A stretch of DNA of 64,000 bases, taken from NCBI GenBank assembly GCA_963556195.1, contig OY744522.1, positions 41,762,263 through 41,826,262 on the forward strand, given 5' to 3'. Within the stretch, counting starts at the first letter, position 1. Every line of letters begins with the position of its first letter. The notes under the pieces are model-generated. The model did not search any database. It saw only the letters and a list, made by a program, of their open reading frames with translations, and was not told the origin of the DNA. Of this stretch, positions 10,693-21,400 are shown in pieces. The position numbers were made by a program, and so were the translations under genes. This stretch comes from Sepiola atlantica. Its lineage: Eukaryota; Mollusca; Cephalopoda; Sepiida; Sepiolidae.

Positions 10693-11541
10693 TTATAGGT
10701 TAAAGAAGCCATTTCGTTGCTTGATAGTGGTGGAGGCGGTGATGAGAGCAGTTTCCAATAATCTACGTCGAGATTTGTTGTGGATGTATTTTGTGATTTC
10801 GGCTTGTTCAAATTTGAAGGCATGACCATGTTCTAGTGCATGGGAGAAAAGTGCACTGAGAGGGTTGTTGTTTTTTATGTCCCTTTTGTGTTCATTTAAT
10901 CGTTTCTTTAATTCACGTTGTGTTTCTCCCACGTAAAATTGATGGCAATCATTACATGGGACAGTATATAAGCCGGCATGGGATGTGGGTGTTTTGTGGA
11001 AATGTCTGGATGTGTTTAGTGTTTGTTTTATGGATTGAGATGTGGTTTGTACTGTTGGAATGCCTAGTTTGTTAAGCGTGTTGCATATGGATGTGTTATT
11101 GGAATGCGTGGGTAAGAGAAGGGGTCTGTCTATGAGAGAGGTGTTAGGAGTTTGATTTTTTTGTGTGGTGTTTCTGGAGAATATTTGGAAGGCTTTTTTC
11201 TTGGCATTTAATATAAAATGTGTGGGGTATTACAATGTTTTTAGGGAATTAAAAATGTACTTTATTTCTTCATCTATGTGTTGGGGGCTACATAATTTAA
11301 GGGCGCGTAGGAAGAAGCCTATAATTATACCTGTTTTGATCTTGCTCTGGTGGTGGGAGTAGAAATGTATGTAATCATTTTTGTGAGTGTTTTTGCGCTG
11401 TACCTTAAATTCTAGTTTGTTGTTGGACTTAATTATGAGGGTATCTAGGAAGGGAATAGAGCCGTTTATTTCAGTCTCATAGGTGAATTTTATGGAGGGT
11501 TCTACTGTGTTGAGTCTATCTTTAACATTATTGATTTGTAT
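10693..11541 (-). pseudogene. Penelope-like reverse transcriptase / GIY-YIG endonuclease, 5'-truncated
   Basis: A continuous minus-strand frame of about 283 codons, broken by one TAA near 11230-11232. PLEs copy RNA into DNA with a telomerase-like reverse transcriptase and nick DNA with a C-terminal GIY-YIG nuclease. Visible here, in order, are the end of the RT core (SIPFLDTLI), a thumb segment (HFYSHHQSKIKTG, then FFLRALKLCSP), a variable linker, and the nuclease (GLYTVPC, DCHQFYVGETQ, then LKKRLNEHKRDI with the expected Arg, and LLETALI with a candidate catalytic Glu). Only one in-frame stop in 849 nt means a fairly young insertion. The 5' end stops abruptly at (TA)n, so most of the RT is missing. 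The PLE clade is not resolved. Confidence 0.85.
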
Positions 11542-11570
11542 ATATATATATATATATATATATATGTTTA
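11538..11570. repeat. (TA)n bordering the PLE 5' break
   Basis: About 14 TA units right at the truncation point of the PLE, so both ends of the insertion abut TA repeats. Confidence 0.9.
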
Positions 11571-12598
11571 TATAATTTTTTGACTCTTGAAATTGTTTTG
11601 TCTATAAAAAGGCACATTCTACTTAGATGTACTTTGATTATTTGGTGTAGGTAATCTGTATAAAAATACTCTTTGTTTGTACGAAGTTATTACCTTCCAT
11701 ACCTATTGAAAAAAATGAGATCGTTCAACTATCAAACATAAAATTCAATGATGGTAGCTGCTGATTATCTTGTGATGTTGACTGCTAAATATTTAGCTTT
11801 TAACTATTTCTAAATAATTTTTTTCTTATATCAAATAAGGTGTCATAAATATAATTCTGTTTTAGTCGTGGACTTAAAAGTGGTTTTCTTTGAAGTTATT
11901 CAAACTATATTTATCTGACAATTTTTTACGGCAAGAAAAAGATAATTTATTTTCAAGCAGATTTGAATTGTTACACTACATGCACTGGTCAAAATATTAA
12001 AAACGGTTATTTATTACTTCTGTAAAGCTTATATAGCCGACAACTAATTCTACAGTAAAAAGGAACATATGGTAGCTAAATCGATTTAATTTATACGAGG
12101 TCTGCTAGTGATATAATACTAGAACACATGTGATACGTTGCGTCACCCATTGCGCTCGGATGAAAATGTTTGAATCATGCAAAATTGAGTTTGTAAAGCC
12201 AGTCGAATTTTTAAACTAAAATTAGTAACTTTCTGCTCGCTACATATTTCTCTCTTTTTTATTCTCTTCTCCGTTCAATTAAATAGTAGTATTACTCTTC
12301 CCATGTCTCCTTTCGTCCATATAAAAAGAGAGGGTAGGAGGAGGACCCAGGAAACGGAGGGAAAGTTAGTATGTTACTAAATAGATATAGAGTGACCGAG
12401 GCGTATAAAATAACAAAGGCGTCGAGTCAAACGCCATACAGTACGAGAGAGTGAAAGTGATAGACACAAACTAATGAAGAAATGCGTCAGTTGGTGAGTT
12501 AATTGCAAATAATTGCCAATCAGAACTATTAAATTAGAATTTGTTTTTCAAACACGAGCCAATCCCAAATCCGATAAATATTTTAGTTTGTAATTTAA
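11571..12598. other. No gene recognised
   Basis: AT-rich sequence; nothing identified beyond a purine-rich stretch at about 12325-12365. Confidence 0.5.
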
Positions 12599-12603
12599 AT
12601 ATA

Positions 12604-12664
<61 letters not shown>
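12599..12664. repeat. (TA)n microsatellite
   Basis: About 32 TA units with one 'tacata' interruption, followed by a GT/CG-rich stretch (12715-12775). Confidence 0.95.
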
Positions 12665-12668
<4 letters not shown>

Positions 12669-12899
12669 GTTGATTTACTCAGCTTTAGTATAATAATAGA
12701 TTATTAGTAGGTGTACGCGAGGGCGTGCAGGTCGACGCGTGTGTGCGTATACGCGTGTGTGTATGTGCGAGCCTGTAAAAAAACGTAAACGAGAGCAGTG
12801 CACGGAAATAGCACGTGGATATTATTTGCGAAAGTTTTAAATGTTTGTCTTCCGTTACAAACGTCCCAGTGGAAATCAAGAACGATGAAGTGTTTCTCT

Positions 12900-15450
12900 T
12901 GTCGTCCCTAATCGTGACGCGTTTTTAGAGTTGTTGATTACAGATGCGTCTACGCGCTCACTTTGATGGGTCGGTCGGTCTGTCCGTCACGATTCAATTT
13001 AAAACAACATTTAAATAGATAAATGCGCAAACATCGATTGATCTGTCCTGCTAAAGTCTGAAATATCATATCATGTCCATCATTTAACGCATAGACTTAC
13101 TAACATTCAACACTTAATTACGCCCAAGCACCTCTAAAATAAACTTTCTTTCTCTGTCGGTTCGTCACTCTTTAGTTTGAAATATAATTTTCTCCCCATG
13201 TAACGCTTAAGGTTGGAATACCATGTTCACCTTATGTCATGGTTAAATTCAAAATATAATTTTCACTGTATGTGTTTGAAATGATTACTGTACATATCAC
13301 GCTTACATTTATATTGTCTTAGTACGTAACGCTCAAATTAATATCCTCTTAGTGCGTAACGTTCAAATGTATATTCTTTTTGTACGTAACGCTTAAATTC
13401 ACATTCTCTTAGTACGTAACGCTTACATATATATTCTCTTAGTACGTAATGCTTAAATTCATATTCTCTTAGTACGTAATGCTTGAATTAACGTTCTCAT
13501 AGTACGTAACGCTTAAATTCACATTCTATAGTACACAATGCTTATATTCTCTTAATACGTAACGCTCAAATTAATATACTCTTAGTACGTAACGCTTAAA
13601 TGTATATTCGCTTAGTAAGTAACGCTTAAATTTATATTCTATGAATACGTAACGCTTAAATTTATATTGTCTTCGTACGTAACGCTTAAATTTATATTCT
13701 TTTTGTACGTAACACCTAAATGTATATTCTCTTCATACGTCACGCTTAAATTCATATTCTCTTAGTACGTAACGCTTACAATTATATTCTTTTAACACGT
13801 AACGCTTAAATTTATATTATTTCAGTACGTAATGCTTAAATGTATATTCTCTTAGAACGTAATGCTTAAATGTATATTCTTTTAGTACGTAACGCTTAAA
13901 TTCATATTCTCTTAGTGCGTAACGCTTAAATTTATATTCTCTTAGTACGTAACGCTTAAATTTATATTCTTTTTGTACGTAACACCTAAATGTATATTCT
14001 CTTCATACGTCACGCTTAAATTCATATTCTCTTAGTACGTAACGCTTACAATTATATTCTTTTAACACGTAACGCTTAAATTTATATTATTTCAGTACGT
14101 AATGCTTAAATGTATATTCTCTTAGAACGTAATGCTTAAATGTATATTCTTTTAGTGCGTAACGCTTAAATTCATATTCTCTTAGTGCGCAACGCATTAA
14201 TTTATATTCTCTTAGTACGTAACGCTTAAATTTATATTCTCTTCGTATGTAATGCTGAAATTTATATTCTCTTAGTACGTAACGCTTAAATGTATATTCT
14301 GGTCGTACGTAACGCTTTAATTCACATTCTCTTAGTACGTAACGCTTAAATGTATACTCTCTTCGTACGTAACACTTACACTTATATTATCTGAGTACGT
14401 AACACTTAAATGTATATTCTCTTAGTACGTAACGCTTAAATGTATATTCTCTTAGTACGTAACGCTTACATTTATATTCTTTTAGTACGTAACGCTTAAA
14501 TGTATATTCTCTTAGTACGTAACGTATAAATGTATATTCTCTTTGTACTCACGCTTAAATTCATATTCTTATATTATGTAACGCTTACATTTCAAATGCC
14601 ATTGTACTTGTATGTCACGTTTAAGTTTGAAATTGTATTTTCTCTTCATGTCAAGCGTATGTTTAAAATACCATTTTCATTGTATGTCATGCTTAACTTT
14701 GAAATTCTAATTTTGCTGTTATACACGCTTGAGTTTTAAATACTATGTCACGCTTAACTTTAAAATTGTAATTATTGTATTTTATTTATGTATTATATTT
14801 ATGTATTTTATTTATTTATTAGATATAATTTATTACATATTTTTTTTTATTACAGATCAAATAACTTCATCTAAAGTTGCAATTGCCAGATTTTTCGCTC
14901 TAAGGCGATATATCCGCCGTTTGGTCTGTCTAAGTTTGGAATGAGATTTTTCGCTGTTTTTTCAAGATTTAGTTTGAAATAACATCTATAGCTAAACGCC
15001 TCATTTGAATGATCACCTCTTATTTTAGCTGTGACCAATCGCTTCTATACCAGGCTGTGTCTGTCGCTTGGTCCGTCACACTTACGTTTGAAATAGTGTT
15101 TGTACTGTCATGTCACGCTTAAATTTGAAATAACATGTTTACGTCTAAACGCCTCGATTCAATTCACACATCTTCGTTTACATACTATTGGGCATATTTG
15201 TAAAATGCTATGTCCGTGGGCCGATCTGCAATGATCAAATTTGAAATGGCGTTTTTTACTCGCTTACGTTTAAAATAGAATTGTCATCACTTAACGCCAA
15301 GGCTAAATGTTCGCTCCTTATTTTCAAATAAACCAAGCATCTCTATGTGTTAAGTAGAACGGTTATGTTTAAATGTTACATAGTATTTCCGTTTGACTGT
15401 CACAACAAAGTTAAAAACAAAATGTTCATTTTCTGTCACGCTTAATATTG
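12900..15450. repeat. Diverged satellite field around the 30-bp minisatellite
   Basis: Outside the regular core, degenerate units recur with motifs such as 'gtcacgcttaaatttgaaat' and 'gtaacgcttaaggttggaat' (about 13065-13300 and 14585-15445), spaced irregularly and mixed with 'gtctgtccgtcac' patches. They share the CGCTTAA core with the minisatellite, so the regular array probably expanded from this older field. A reverse-oriented patch lies at 32490-32660. Confidence 0.6.
13311..14571. repeat. 30-bp minisatellite, about 42 units
   Basis: The unit is TTAGTACGTAACGCTTAAAT followed by NTATATTCTC, with a strict 30-bp period over about 1.26 kb. Units vary at a few positions. The block 13681-13950 (9 units, 270 bp) is repeated almost exactly at 13951-14220 with only about three to five differences, which defines a higher-order repeat made by recent unequal exchange. 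No protein-coding frame runs through it. Confidence 0.95.
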
Positions 15451-15764
15451 AAATCGTCGAGCGGCTGGCGATGTGCGATATAGACCCCCCCCTCGCATTG
15501 TACCATATGGCGTCCGATAAATTTCGCCTCCTCAGATTCCGTTCATGTTTTGTGTTATTACACTTTTTTCTTCTCTTTTTAGTTCAAGAGTATGAAAGGA
15601 TTAAATGATGCAATTCCACTGGAAGTGAAATTTTGTCGACTCTTTTGATACAAGGTGGCACAATATAAGACGGTTGTCTTTTGAGAATTTTGATGGTGAA
15701 CATGTTTTTGTAATGGAGAAGAACAGGACAAATATTGAATTACAAATAGCTAAAGAAAGAGGGA

Positions 15765-15767
<3 letters not shown>
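15451..15767. other. No gene recognised
   Basis: Includes a short C run (15484-15492) and nothing else recognisable. Confidence 0.5.

Positions 15768-15821
<54 letters not shown>
15768..15821. repeat. (TA)n microsatellite
   Basis: About 27 TA units immediately upstream of a hammerhead-like motif. Confidence 0.95.
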
Positions 15822-15824
<3 letters not shown>

Positions 15825-15836
15825 GCAACAGCCACT

Positions 15837-15882
15837 CATGCGCTGATGAGGATAAGAAACCCGAAACGATATCGTCTGTAGG
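15837..15882 (+). ncRNA. Hammerhead ribozyme-like motif (retroposon tail)
   Basis: CTGATGA (15843-15849), a stem II GG/CC pair with an ATAAGAAA loop, GAAA (15863-15866), a palindromic stem III ACGATATCGT, the cleavage triplet GTC, then TGTAGG. The 3' flank 'tataaaaacacttaatca' parallels that of the motif at 30159-30203. The expected stem I partner CCTACA is absent (the sequence reads CACTCATGCG), so the core is intact but stem I is damaged or rearranged. The 5' part of the host element is cut off by (TA)n. Confidence 0.5.
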
Positions 15883-16079
15883 TATAAAAACACTTAATCA
15901 TTAAAAAAAATATTGATAGTTAATGCCCCTTTAAGATGTAATAGTCTAAATAATAGAGCCCTGTTTTGAGTTACAGGAGTGTTGTCACTAGCGATTATCC
16001 AAAGTTCCGCTTGAATGTTGAAGACTTTCGTCAACAACACGACTCTTGGGTAAGTGTACGTTAATTTCAATTACTGTCT

Positions 16080-17060
16080 GTGGCGATTTCACGGTAGTAT
16101 TGAATGTTACCAACATAATTTTGGCCCTATCTTACTAATAATTAGAGATCATTTTTTTAAACGATTCAGCTATTGCCTTGCATATGTGTTCGTTTGATTT
16201 GTCTACGTGTTGAGAATAGAGCGTTATGTCATCAGCAAAATGATTTCATAAGAGAAGTCTATTATAAACATCAGAAATGATAATGATCCAAGTTTCGTCT
16301 GTTTGGGTACACCCGAATTAATGTTATGTTGGTTGAATGTAGGGCCACCACGAAAAACTTGGATTATTCTTTTAATTCAGAAGGATCTGAGTATATTAAC
16401 TATTCTTCCTTACGAATTAATTTCCTGAGCAGACCTTCATGCCAGAACTTTGTTAAACGTCTTGTAAATATCAAGCTGTACCGCCCTAGCTTAACCTGTC
16501 TCATCCAGTGCATGGTTAGGTTTAGGGTTAGAGTTAGAGTTAATGTTAGATTTAAGGTTAGGGTTAGGGTTAGAGGGGACAGTCTTGTTTAAAGTGTAGT
16601 TTACAGTGAAATGCTTGGCAAGCAGTTCATCCACATCCATTACGATGCAAACGACATCATTGTGGTTGAATAGTGAAGTAATTGTCGCTTGCACATTAGT
16701 CACAACATCATTATAGATTTCCAGAACATGCGGTTCCTTGTTACTTCAGTATATCAACTCTTTCATGAGGTGAATACATTTTTGCAGCGGTTTCTTTGGT
16801 GCTATAGATGTGTGTGTATTTATAGCTGACTTGTAGCGTTTGAAACGGTCTAATGCTTGCTGCTTATGCACAATAGTAGCTGCACAAGTCGACGTGAACC
16901 ACTGAGAAGAGTTAGGCTTACTATAGAATTTCCGCGTCAAAAGAAATACTTCAATGACTAGTTTAACTCATTCCGTGGTCTCGTTTGCGCACAGTTTATA
17001 AGGACGAACAAAAGTGTTACCCGAAGACGCATGTCTGATGAGATCTCTGGCGGATTTCCA
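16080..17060 (-). pseudogene. CR1/L2/Jockey-like LINE fragment split by telomere-like repeats
   Basis: Minus strand. The 5' portion (about 17060-16580) encodes an endonuclease-to-RT linker with SQWFTSTCAATIVHKQQALD and the stretch DELLAKHFTVNYTLN. The 3' portion (about 16512-16085) encodes decayed RT palm sequence similar to 44700-45140: 'gtacccaaacagacgaaact' in place of the usual PQGS region, then 'gctgatgacataacgctcta' for the ADDI-like active-site region. Frames are broken throughout. A GGGTTA-like tract separates the two parts. It is the same broad LINE type as 22795-24000 and 43885-45220. Confidence 0.6.
16512..16576. repeat. Interstitial telomere-like (TTAGGG)n tract inside a LINE
   Basis: GGTTAGGTTTAGGGTTAGAG followed by variants and three clean GGGTTA units. 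It begins exactly where LINE homology ('cagtgcatgg') stops. Confidence 0.85.
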
Positions 17061-17187
17061 ATCAACAAGTTAGTAATATATCGTTGTTGTGACTAACGAC
17101 GCTTCGGGTTAGTGTAGGAGTATGGTGGTATCAACACTTAGGTGATCAGCATTCTCGTGTGGCCTATGAACACACACACACATATTT

Positions 17188-17191
<4 letters not shown>

Positions 17192-17233
<42 letters not shown>

Positions 17234-17294
17234 CGAGGCAGCATTTTTTCTTTAAGACACGTATTATTAAAAACAAAAATTGTCGGTTATTTTT

Positions 17295-17362
<68 letters not shown>
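17192..17362. repeat. (TA)n tracts flanking a short unique spacer
   Basis: TA runs at about 17192-17234 and 17300-17362; the second touches the fold-back element that starts at 17363. Confidence 0.95.
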
Positions 17363-17365
<3 letters not shown>

Positions 17366-17874
17366 TGTAAATTAGTCGTCCAAGGCTATAGCAATGCGAT
17401 GTGGTTGCCGTGAGATGGAAAAGTGAAACGAAATAAACGCAGGGAGAAGGTGAAACTCAAAACGATTTATTAATAATTTCACGAAAACTGATTAAATACC
17501 AAATAGTATTTTTTTTTTTTTTTTGGTAAGTAACATATCGGCAAAGGGTAATCTTAAATTTTCGAAAGAAAAACTTTCATTATCAAAAGACAACAATAGA
17601 AGACCGAGAGGGTCGAAAAAGAACGGGAAAAAAACCGGTGTCAGATCATCGTAATACAGGGGAAAACAATTGGCAGTAGGAACGCAGAAAATGTCAAAAT
17701 TCCATCTGTTACTTACCGAAAAAAAAAATACTATTTGGTATTTAATCAGTTTTCGTGAAATTATTAATAAATCGTTTTGAGTTTCACCTTCTCCCTGCGT
17801 TTATTTCTTTTCACTTTTCCATCTCACGGCAACCACATCGCATTGCTATAGCCTTGGACGACTAATTTACACTT
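17363..17874. mobile_element. 512-bp fold-back element with about 170-bp inverted repeats
   Basis: The left arm 17363-17535 begins AAGTGTAAATTAGTCG; the right arm 17707-17874 ends in the exact reverse complement. Arms match almost perfectly, including 'ggctatagcaatgcgatgtg', 'tcaaaacgatttattaataa' and a long T-run facing an A-run. The interior is about 170 bp, purine-rich and non-coding. High arm identity implies recent movement or arm homogenisation. It is probably a MITE or Foldback-type DNA element. I see no clear target-site duplication. Confidence 0.85.
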
Positions 17875-17911
17875 ACATTTACCAGCAATGCTTCAAGTAA
17901 ACTACAATCTC

Positions 17912-17914
<3 letters not shown>

Positions 17915-17990
<76 letters not shown>
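17915..17990. repeat. (TA)n microsatellite
   Basis: About 37 TA units. A second run lies at about 18088-18119. Confidence 0.95.
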
Positions 17991-18084
17991 CTTTCGAACA
18001 GTTTAATACTCACTTGGTAGACTACCCCGTGGACATGAGATAGCACGGAAACGCAAGTTAAGTTGCTTAAGCTATTGTAATGTT

Positions 18085-18119
<35 letters not shown>

Positions 18120-18120
<1 letters not shown>

Positions 18121-18560
18121 TAGACAATTTATTCTTCTGGCCAACAGTGTTGCACCACTTTTATGTCACCTCACAAAGATTAACATCGCAGTTTAGTTGA
18201 TCAAATTCGAATTTAATTCTTTCATATTTGAATTTTTAAATGGGAGATGTTGTCCATATGACGGCCCTAAACATCCTTTAAAATATTCAACACAAAATGA
18301 AATTTTGGAAGAGTTTATTGATTGATGTCTAATATCTATCGTAAAAATTAATAAAACCCGGAGGTATCTGAATTTTCAACTAAGAATTTTCGCCTCCTCT
18401 TTAACCAGTTTCATGAAATTAGATTTAATTTGATATAGTTAACGTTTTGACCACTTTACGCCTAGCAGTTGTGTACATGAATTCATAATGACCGGTTTAT
18501 TTGTTTAAAAGAAAAGTTCGTACATACAAATTTATAAACATATCTAACTTCATAAAGATA
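18120..18560. other. No gene recognised
   Basis: AT-rich sequence without recognised features. Confidence 0.5.
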
Positions 18561-18573
18561 GATCTATATATAG

Positions 18574-18660
18574 CCATGCTGATGAATGTTTATAGCCATA
18601 AACACTTTTCTGTGGATTACTTTAATGTACGCAAAAATTAATTTGTTAAAAGATTGATTA
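18574..18660 (+). ncRNA. Decayed hammerhead unit, opposite orientation to the dimer
   Basis: CCATG, CTGATGA, then 'atgtttatagccat', AAAC, and 'tgtggattac' parallels the minus-strand unit at 18852-18893 (CCATG, CTGATGA, GAAAC, CATGGATTAC), and the following 'tttaatgtacg' parallels its 'ttttatgtacg'. GAAA has become TAAA and the GTC site is changed, so it should be inactive. It has no tRNA head. Confidence 0.55.

Positions 18661-18662
<2 letters not shown>

Positions 18663-18700
<38 letters not shown>
18663..18700. repeat. (TA)n microsatellite
   Basis: About 18 TA units immediately left of the retrozyme-like dimer. Confidence 0.9.
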
Positions 18701-18701
<1 letters not shown>

Positions 18702-18851
18702 ATTGTAATTATTTTTATTGGTGATTGTAGTGTTTGTTGTTATTTTGCTTACTATTATTTCGATTGCATTATTAGTCGTCCTTTACTTCATAGGACGTAT
18801 TTTTTCCGTTAATATATATTTTTATTTATTTTATACGTACATAAAAGTAAT

Positions 18852-18893
18852 CCATGGACACGTGTTTCTGGCTCACAACCGTCATCAGCATGG
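18852..18893 (-). ncRNA. Hammerhead ribozyme motif, unit A
   Basis: Minus strand: CCATG, CTGATGA, stem II GGT/GCC with loop TGTGA (outer C-A mismatch), A, GAAA, palindromic stem III ACACGTGT, GTC, CATGG. Stem I CCATG/CATGG pairs perfectly over 5 bp. All conserved core bases are present, and the GTC triplet predicts cleavage between 18857 and 18856. The very short stem III suggests weak activity alone and better activity when two units pair. Confidence 0.7.
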
Positions 18894-18903
18894 CTAACTT
18901 AGA

Positions 18904-18972
18904 CAGGGATCGAACCTTTGATATTGATGTCTGTAGTCCAACGTACTACCAGTGTACCAAGACGCTCCGTCT
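18904..18972 (-). repeat. tRNA-like SINE head of unit A
   Basis: Minus strand: A-box-like TGGTACACTGGTAGTACG and B-box-like GGTTCGATCCC in correct order and spacing for an internal RNA polymerase III promoter. Acceptor pairing is poor, so this is a tRNA-derived head and not a working tRNA. Confidence 0.6.
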
Positions 18973-19203
18973 AGAAATATGTACGATTTTTATCACTTAA
19001 GTATTTAATGCATTTTTATGTAATTATTTTTATTGGTGATTGTAGCGTTCGTTGTAATTTTGCTTACTATTATTTCGATTTTCTCACTTTCCTAAGTGAT
19101 TAAGATGCAGAAAATTGTATTATTAGTCGCCCTTAACTTCATAGGACGTATTTTTTCAGTTAATATATATTTTTTATTTATTTTATACGTACATAAAAGT
19201 AAT

Positions 19204-19245
19204 CCATGGACACGTTTTTCTGGCTCAGAGTCGTCATCAGCATGG
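19204..19245 (-). ncRNA. Hammerhead ribozyme motif, unit B
   Basis: Minus strand: CCATG, CTGATGA, CGACTCTGAGCCA, GAAA, AACGTGTC, CATGG. The core and stem I are intact, but the first stem III base is A where unit A has C, and stem II is weak. Predicted cleavage is between 19209 and 19208. Confidence 0.6.
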
Positions 19246-19583
19246 CTAACTTTTACAGGGATTGAACCTTTGATATTGATGTCTGTAGTCCAGTACATAT
19301 AAATATATATATATAATACATGTATTTGTGTCTGTGTTTGTTTATATGTGTGTTTGTGTTTTGGTGTATGCATATTTGGGCAGCATTCCTACGTTCAGAA
19401 ATATTTGATTAAATATTAGTGACAATTCTAGTCTACGTATCGTGGGTGGTCCGTTATAGTGCTTAAAGTAGTAAGGAAAATATAACATACGGCGAATACA
19501 TTCTGAGATAAAGATACTTATCAGCCAACTTGACACAATCCTAAATAGAATATCTGGAGTAAAGTTGTCTATAATATTTTATC

Positions 19584-19586
<3 letters not shown>

Positions 19587-19624
<38 letters not shown>
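19587..19624. repeat. (TA)n microsatellite
   Basis: About 18 TA units downstream of the next hammerhead-like motif on the minus strand. Confidence 0.9.
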
Positions 19625-19627
<3 letters not shown>

Positions 19628-19656
19628 GGTATACATTTTTATTTATACAAATAGAA

Positions 19657-19721
19657 TTGGTTACATATGTGCATACACGTTTTACTTGTACTCTCCCATA
19701 GAGTTAACTTCTTCAGACCAA
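19657..19721 (-). ncRNA. Hammerhead-like motif, decayed
   Basis: Minus strand: TTGGT, CTGAAGA (position 7 is free to vary), a 25-nt stem II region, AAAAC where GAAAC is required, a stem-forming 'gtgtatgcac', GTA, ACCAA. Stem I TTGGT/ACCAA pairs. Loss of G12 should abolish cleavage. Independent of the retrozyme-like family by sequence. Confidence 0.35.
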
Positions 19722-19724
19722 AAC

Positions 19725-20997
19725 TAAGTAATTACTTAGATGGAGCATAATCAGAAAAGCTAAGACTTGTAGATCACTTAACTCGTCCTGTTTTTTATGT
19801 CTCTGTTCGAAACTAGAAATTATAAGATTTAAAGATAGAGGAAAATTACTCAACGTCAGACAGGAAACTACATTAAACTGCACACATTTAAAGGGACATA
19901 CACTAAGCAGGCTTTAAATTACTTATACAGATGCCCTCTAACTACTCTTACGTTACATTTGATTTCATTTTTTTTTACTTTATTGATTTTTATTTCATTT
20001 TGTGTTAATGTTATTTTATATATGTTTACTCTATTTGATTTGATTGTGATTTGTATATTTGGTTGCATATTTTTGCACTTCAGTATTCTGTATTATTCGA
20101 AATCACTACACCTAACCCTATAGTAGCTCTGGTTTTAATACATTCTCATTATTTGTACTTATTTATATATAGAACTAACGATTACAATTATATGCCCTTT
20201 ACATGACCAGTTAGTTTGCTTTGGTGGTGCTTATTTTGTGGTTTGCTTATCTTAATACTAGAGCAGGTATGAATGTAAACAAATAGAACGGAGATAGCTA
20301 GATAAGATGAATACTGCGAGATGCTGATATGGGGACAAATTTCACTATATACATATCAAAGGTATTATGATGTACCCAAAATATAATAGAATCAGGGTAC
20401 ATTGAGAAGTGTGAAAGAAGAATAGTAAATATAAACGTGTATTTAATAATTTCGGAGAATAAATATCGGTAGAGTTCCCCTAAATTCCTATCCCGTAAAT
20501 CTGAAAAAAAAGCAGTGAGTATTGAGTATGGAACGTAAGCATATTAAAGATAATTAAGTGATTGTTTGCTGTTGATGGGGGGATAATATATTTTATGGGA
20601 TAGACATGTTTTATCCGACAGTAGTAGGTAGATATCGAAAAGTATATGTATTATTTAGTGACGTAAATATACGAATGTTTATACGTATTAATATCAATAA
20701 ATGATGTAAGCACTTAAGTTTGATTGTGGACATATAGGTATATATATATATATTGTGTATAAAAAAGCTATGTATAGGTATGAGTGTGTATGTGTGCATA
20801 TGTATGTATATAGTTAATATATATATATACATATATATATATGTCTAAGTGTTAATGAATGTGTGTAAGTTGGATATAAATGTATCTAGTTGTGTGCATA
20901 CGTGTGTATATGGTTACATGCATGGATGCCTTTCTGTGTATATGTATATTTATGTGTGTTAAAAGTTTCATATTTTTCATATATATTCTTTATTTAC

Positions 20998-20998
<1 letters not shown>
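19725..20998. other. No gene recognised
   Basis: AT-rich sequence; short tyrosine/isoleucine frames reflect TATA/TATG content around 20740-20960. Confidence 0.5.
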
Positions 20999-20999
<1 letters not shown>

Positions 21000-21041
<42 letters not shown>

Positions 21042-21223
21042 CGTCGTATTTAAATGTCACCGTGTGTAATTATGTATGTATGTATGTGTCTATATACATA
21101 TATATATATATAGATAGATAGGTATTTTTATACATGTATGTATCTGGTATGCTAGTATCGGATCGGAAAGTATAAGCAAGGTATTAGTAATAAATGTGTA
21201 TGTTGTATATATATATACGTAAG

Positions 21224-21307
<84 letters not shown>

Positions 21308-21313
21308 TGTTAT

Positions 21314-21387
<74 letters not shown>

Positions 21388-21400
21388 TGTTATAGATATG
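21000..21400. repeat. (TA)n array with duplicated spacer
   Basis: TA runs at about 21000-21038, 21228-21302 and 21315-21384. The last two are each followed by the same spacer 'tgtgttgttatagatat', so tract plus spacer duplicated as a unit. Confidence 0.9.

Larger units (their letters stand above)
18705..19300 (-). mobile_element. Tandem dimer of a tRNA-headed hammerhead unit (retrozyme-like)
   Basis: Two direct units: A (18705-19019) and B (19020 to about 19300). Both start 'gtaattatttttattggtga' and share 'cttcataggacgtatttttt', 'tttatacgtacataaaagta', the hammerhead, and 'ctttgatattgatgtctgta'. Unit B carries about 37 bp absent from A. Read on the minus strand each unit is tRNA-like head, then hammerhead, then an A/T-rich tail. 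Cleavage positions would be 352 nt apart. Tandem hammerhead-bearing monomers of this size are the hallmark of retrozymes, non-autonomous elements mobilised by other retrotransposons and giving small circular RNAs. Unit B's head is truncated at 'gtccagtacata'. The circular-RNA product is inference. Confidence 0.7.

Noticed and set aside
13311..14571. CRISPR-like array
   Set aside because: No unique spacers: the whole 30-bp unit repeats, in a clearly eukaryotic context.
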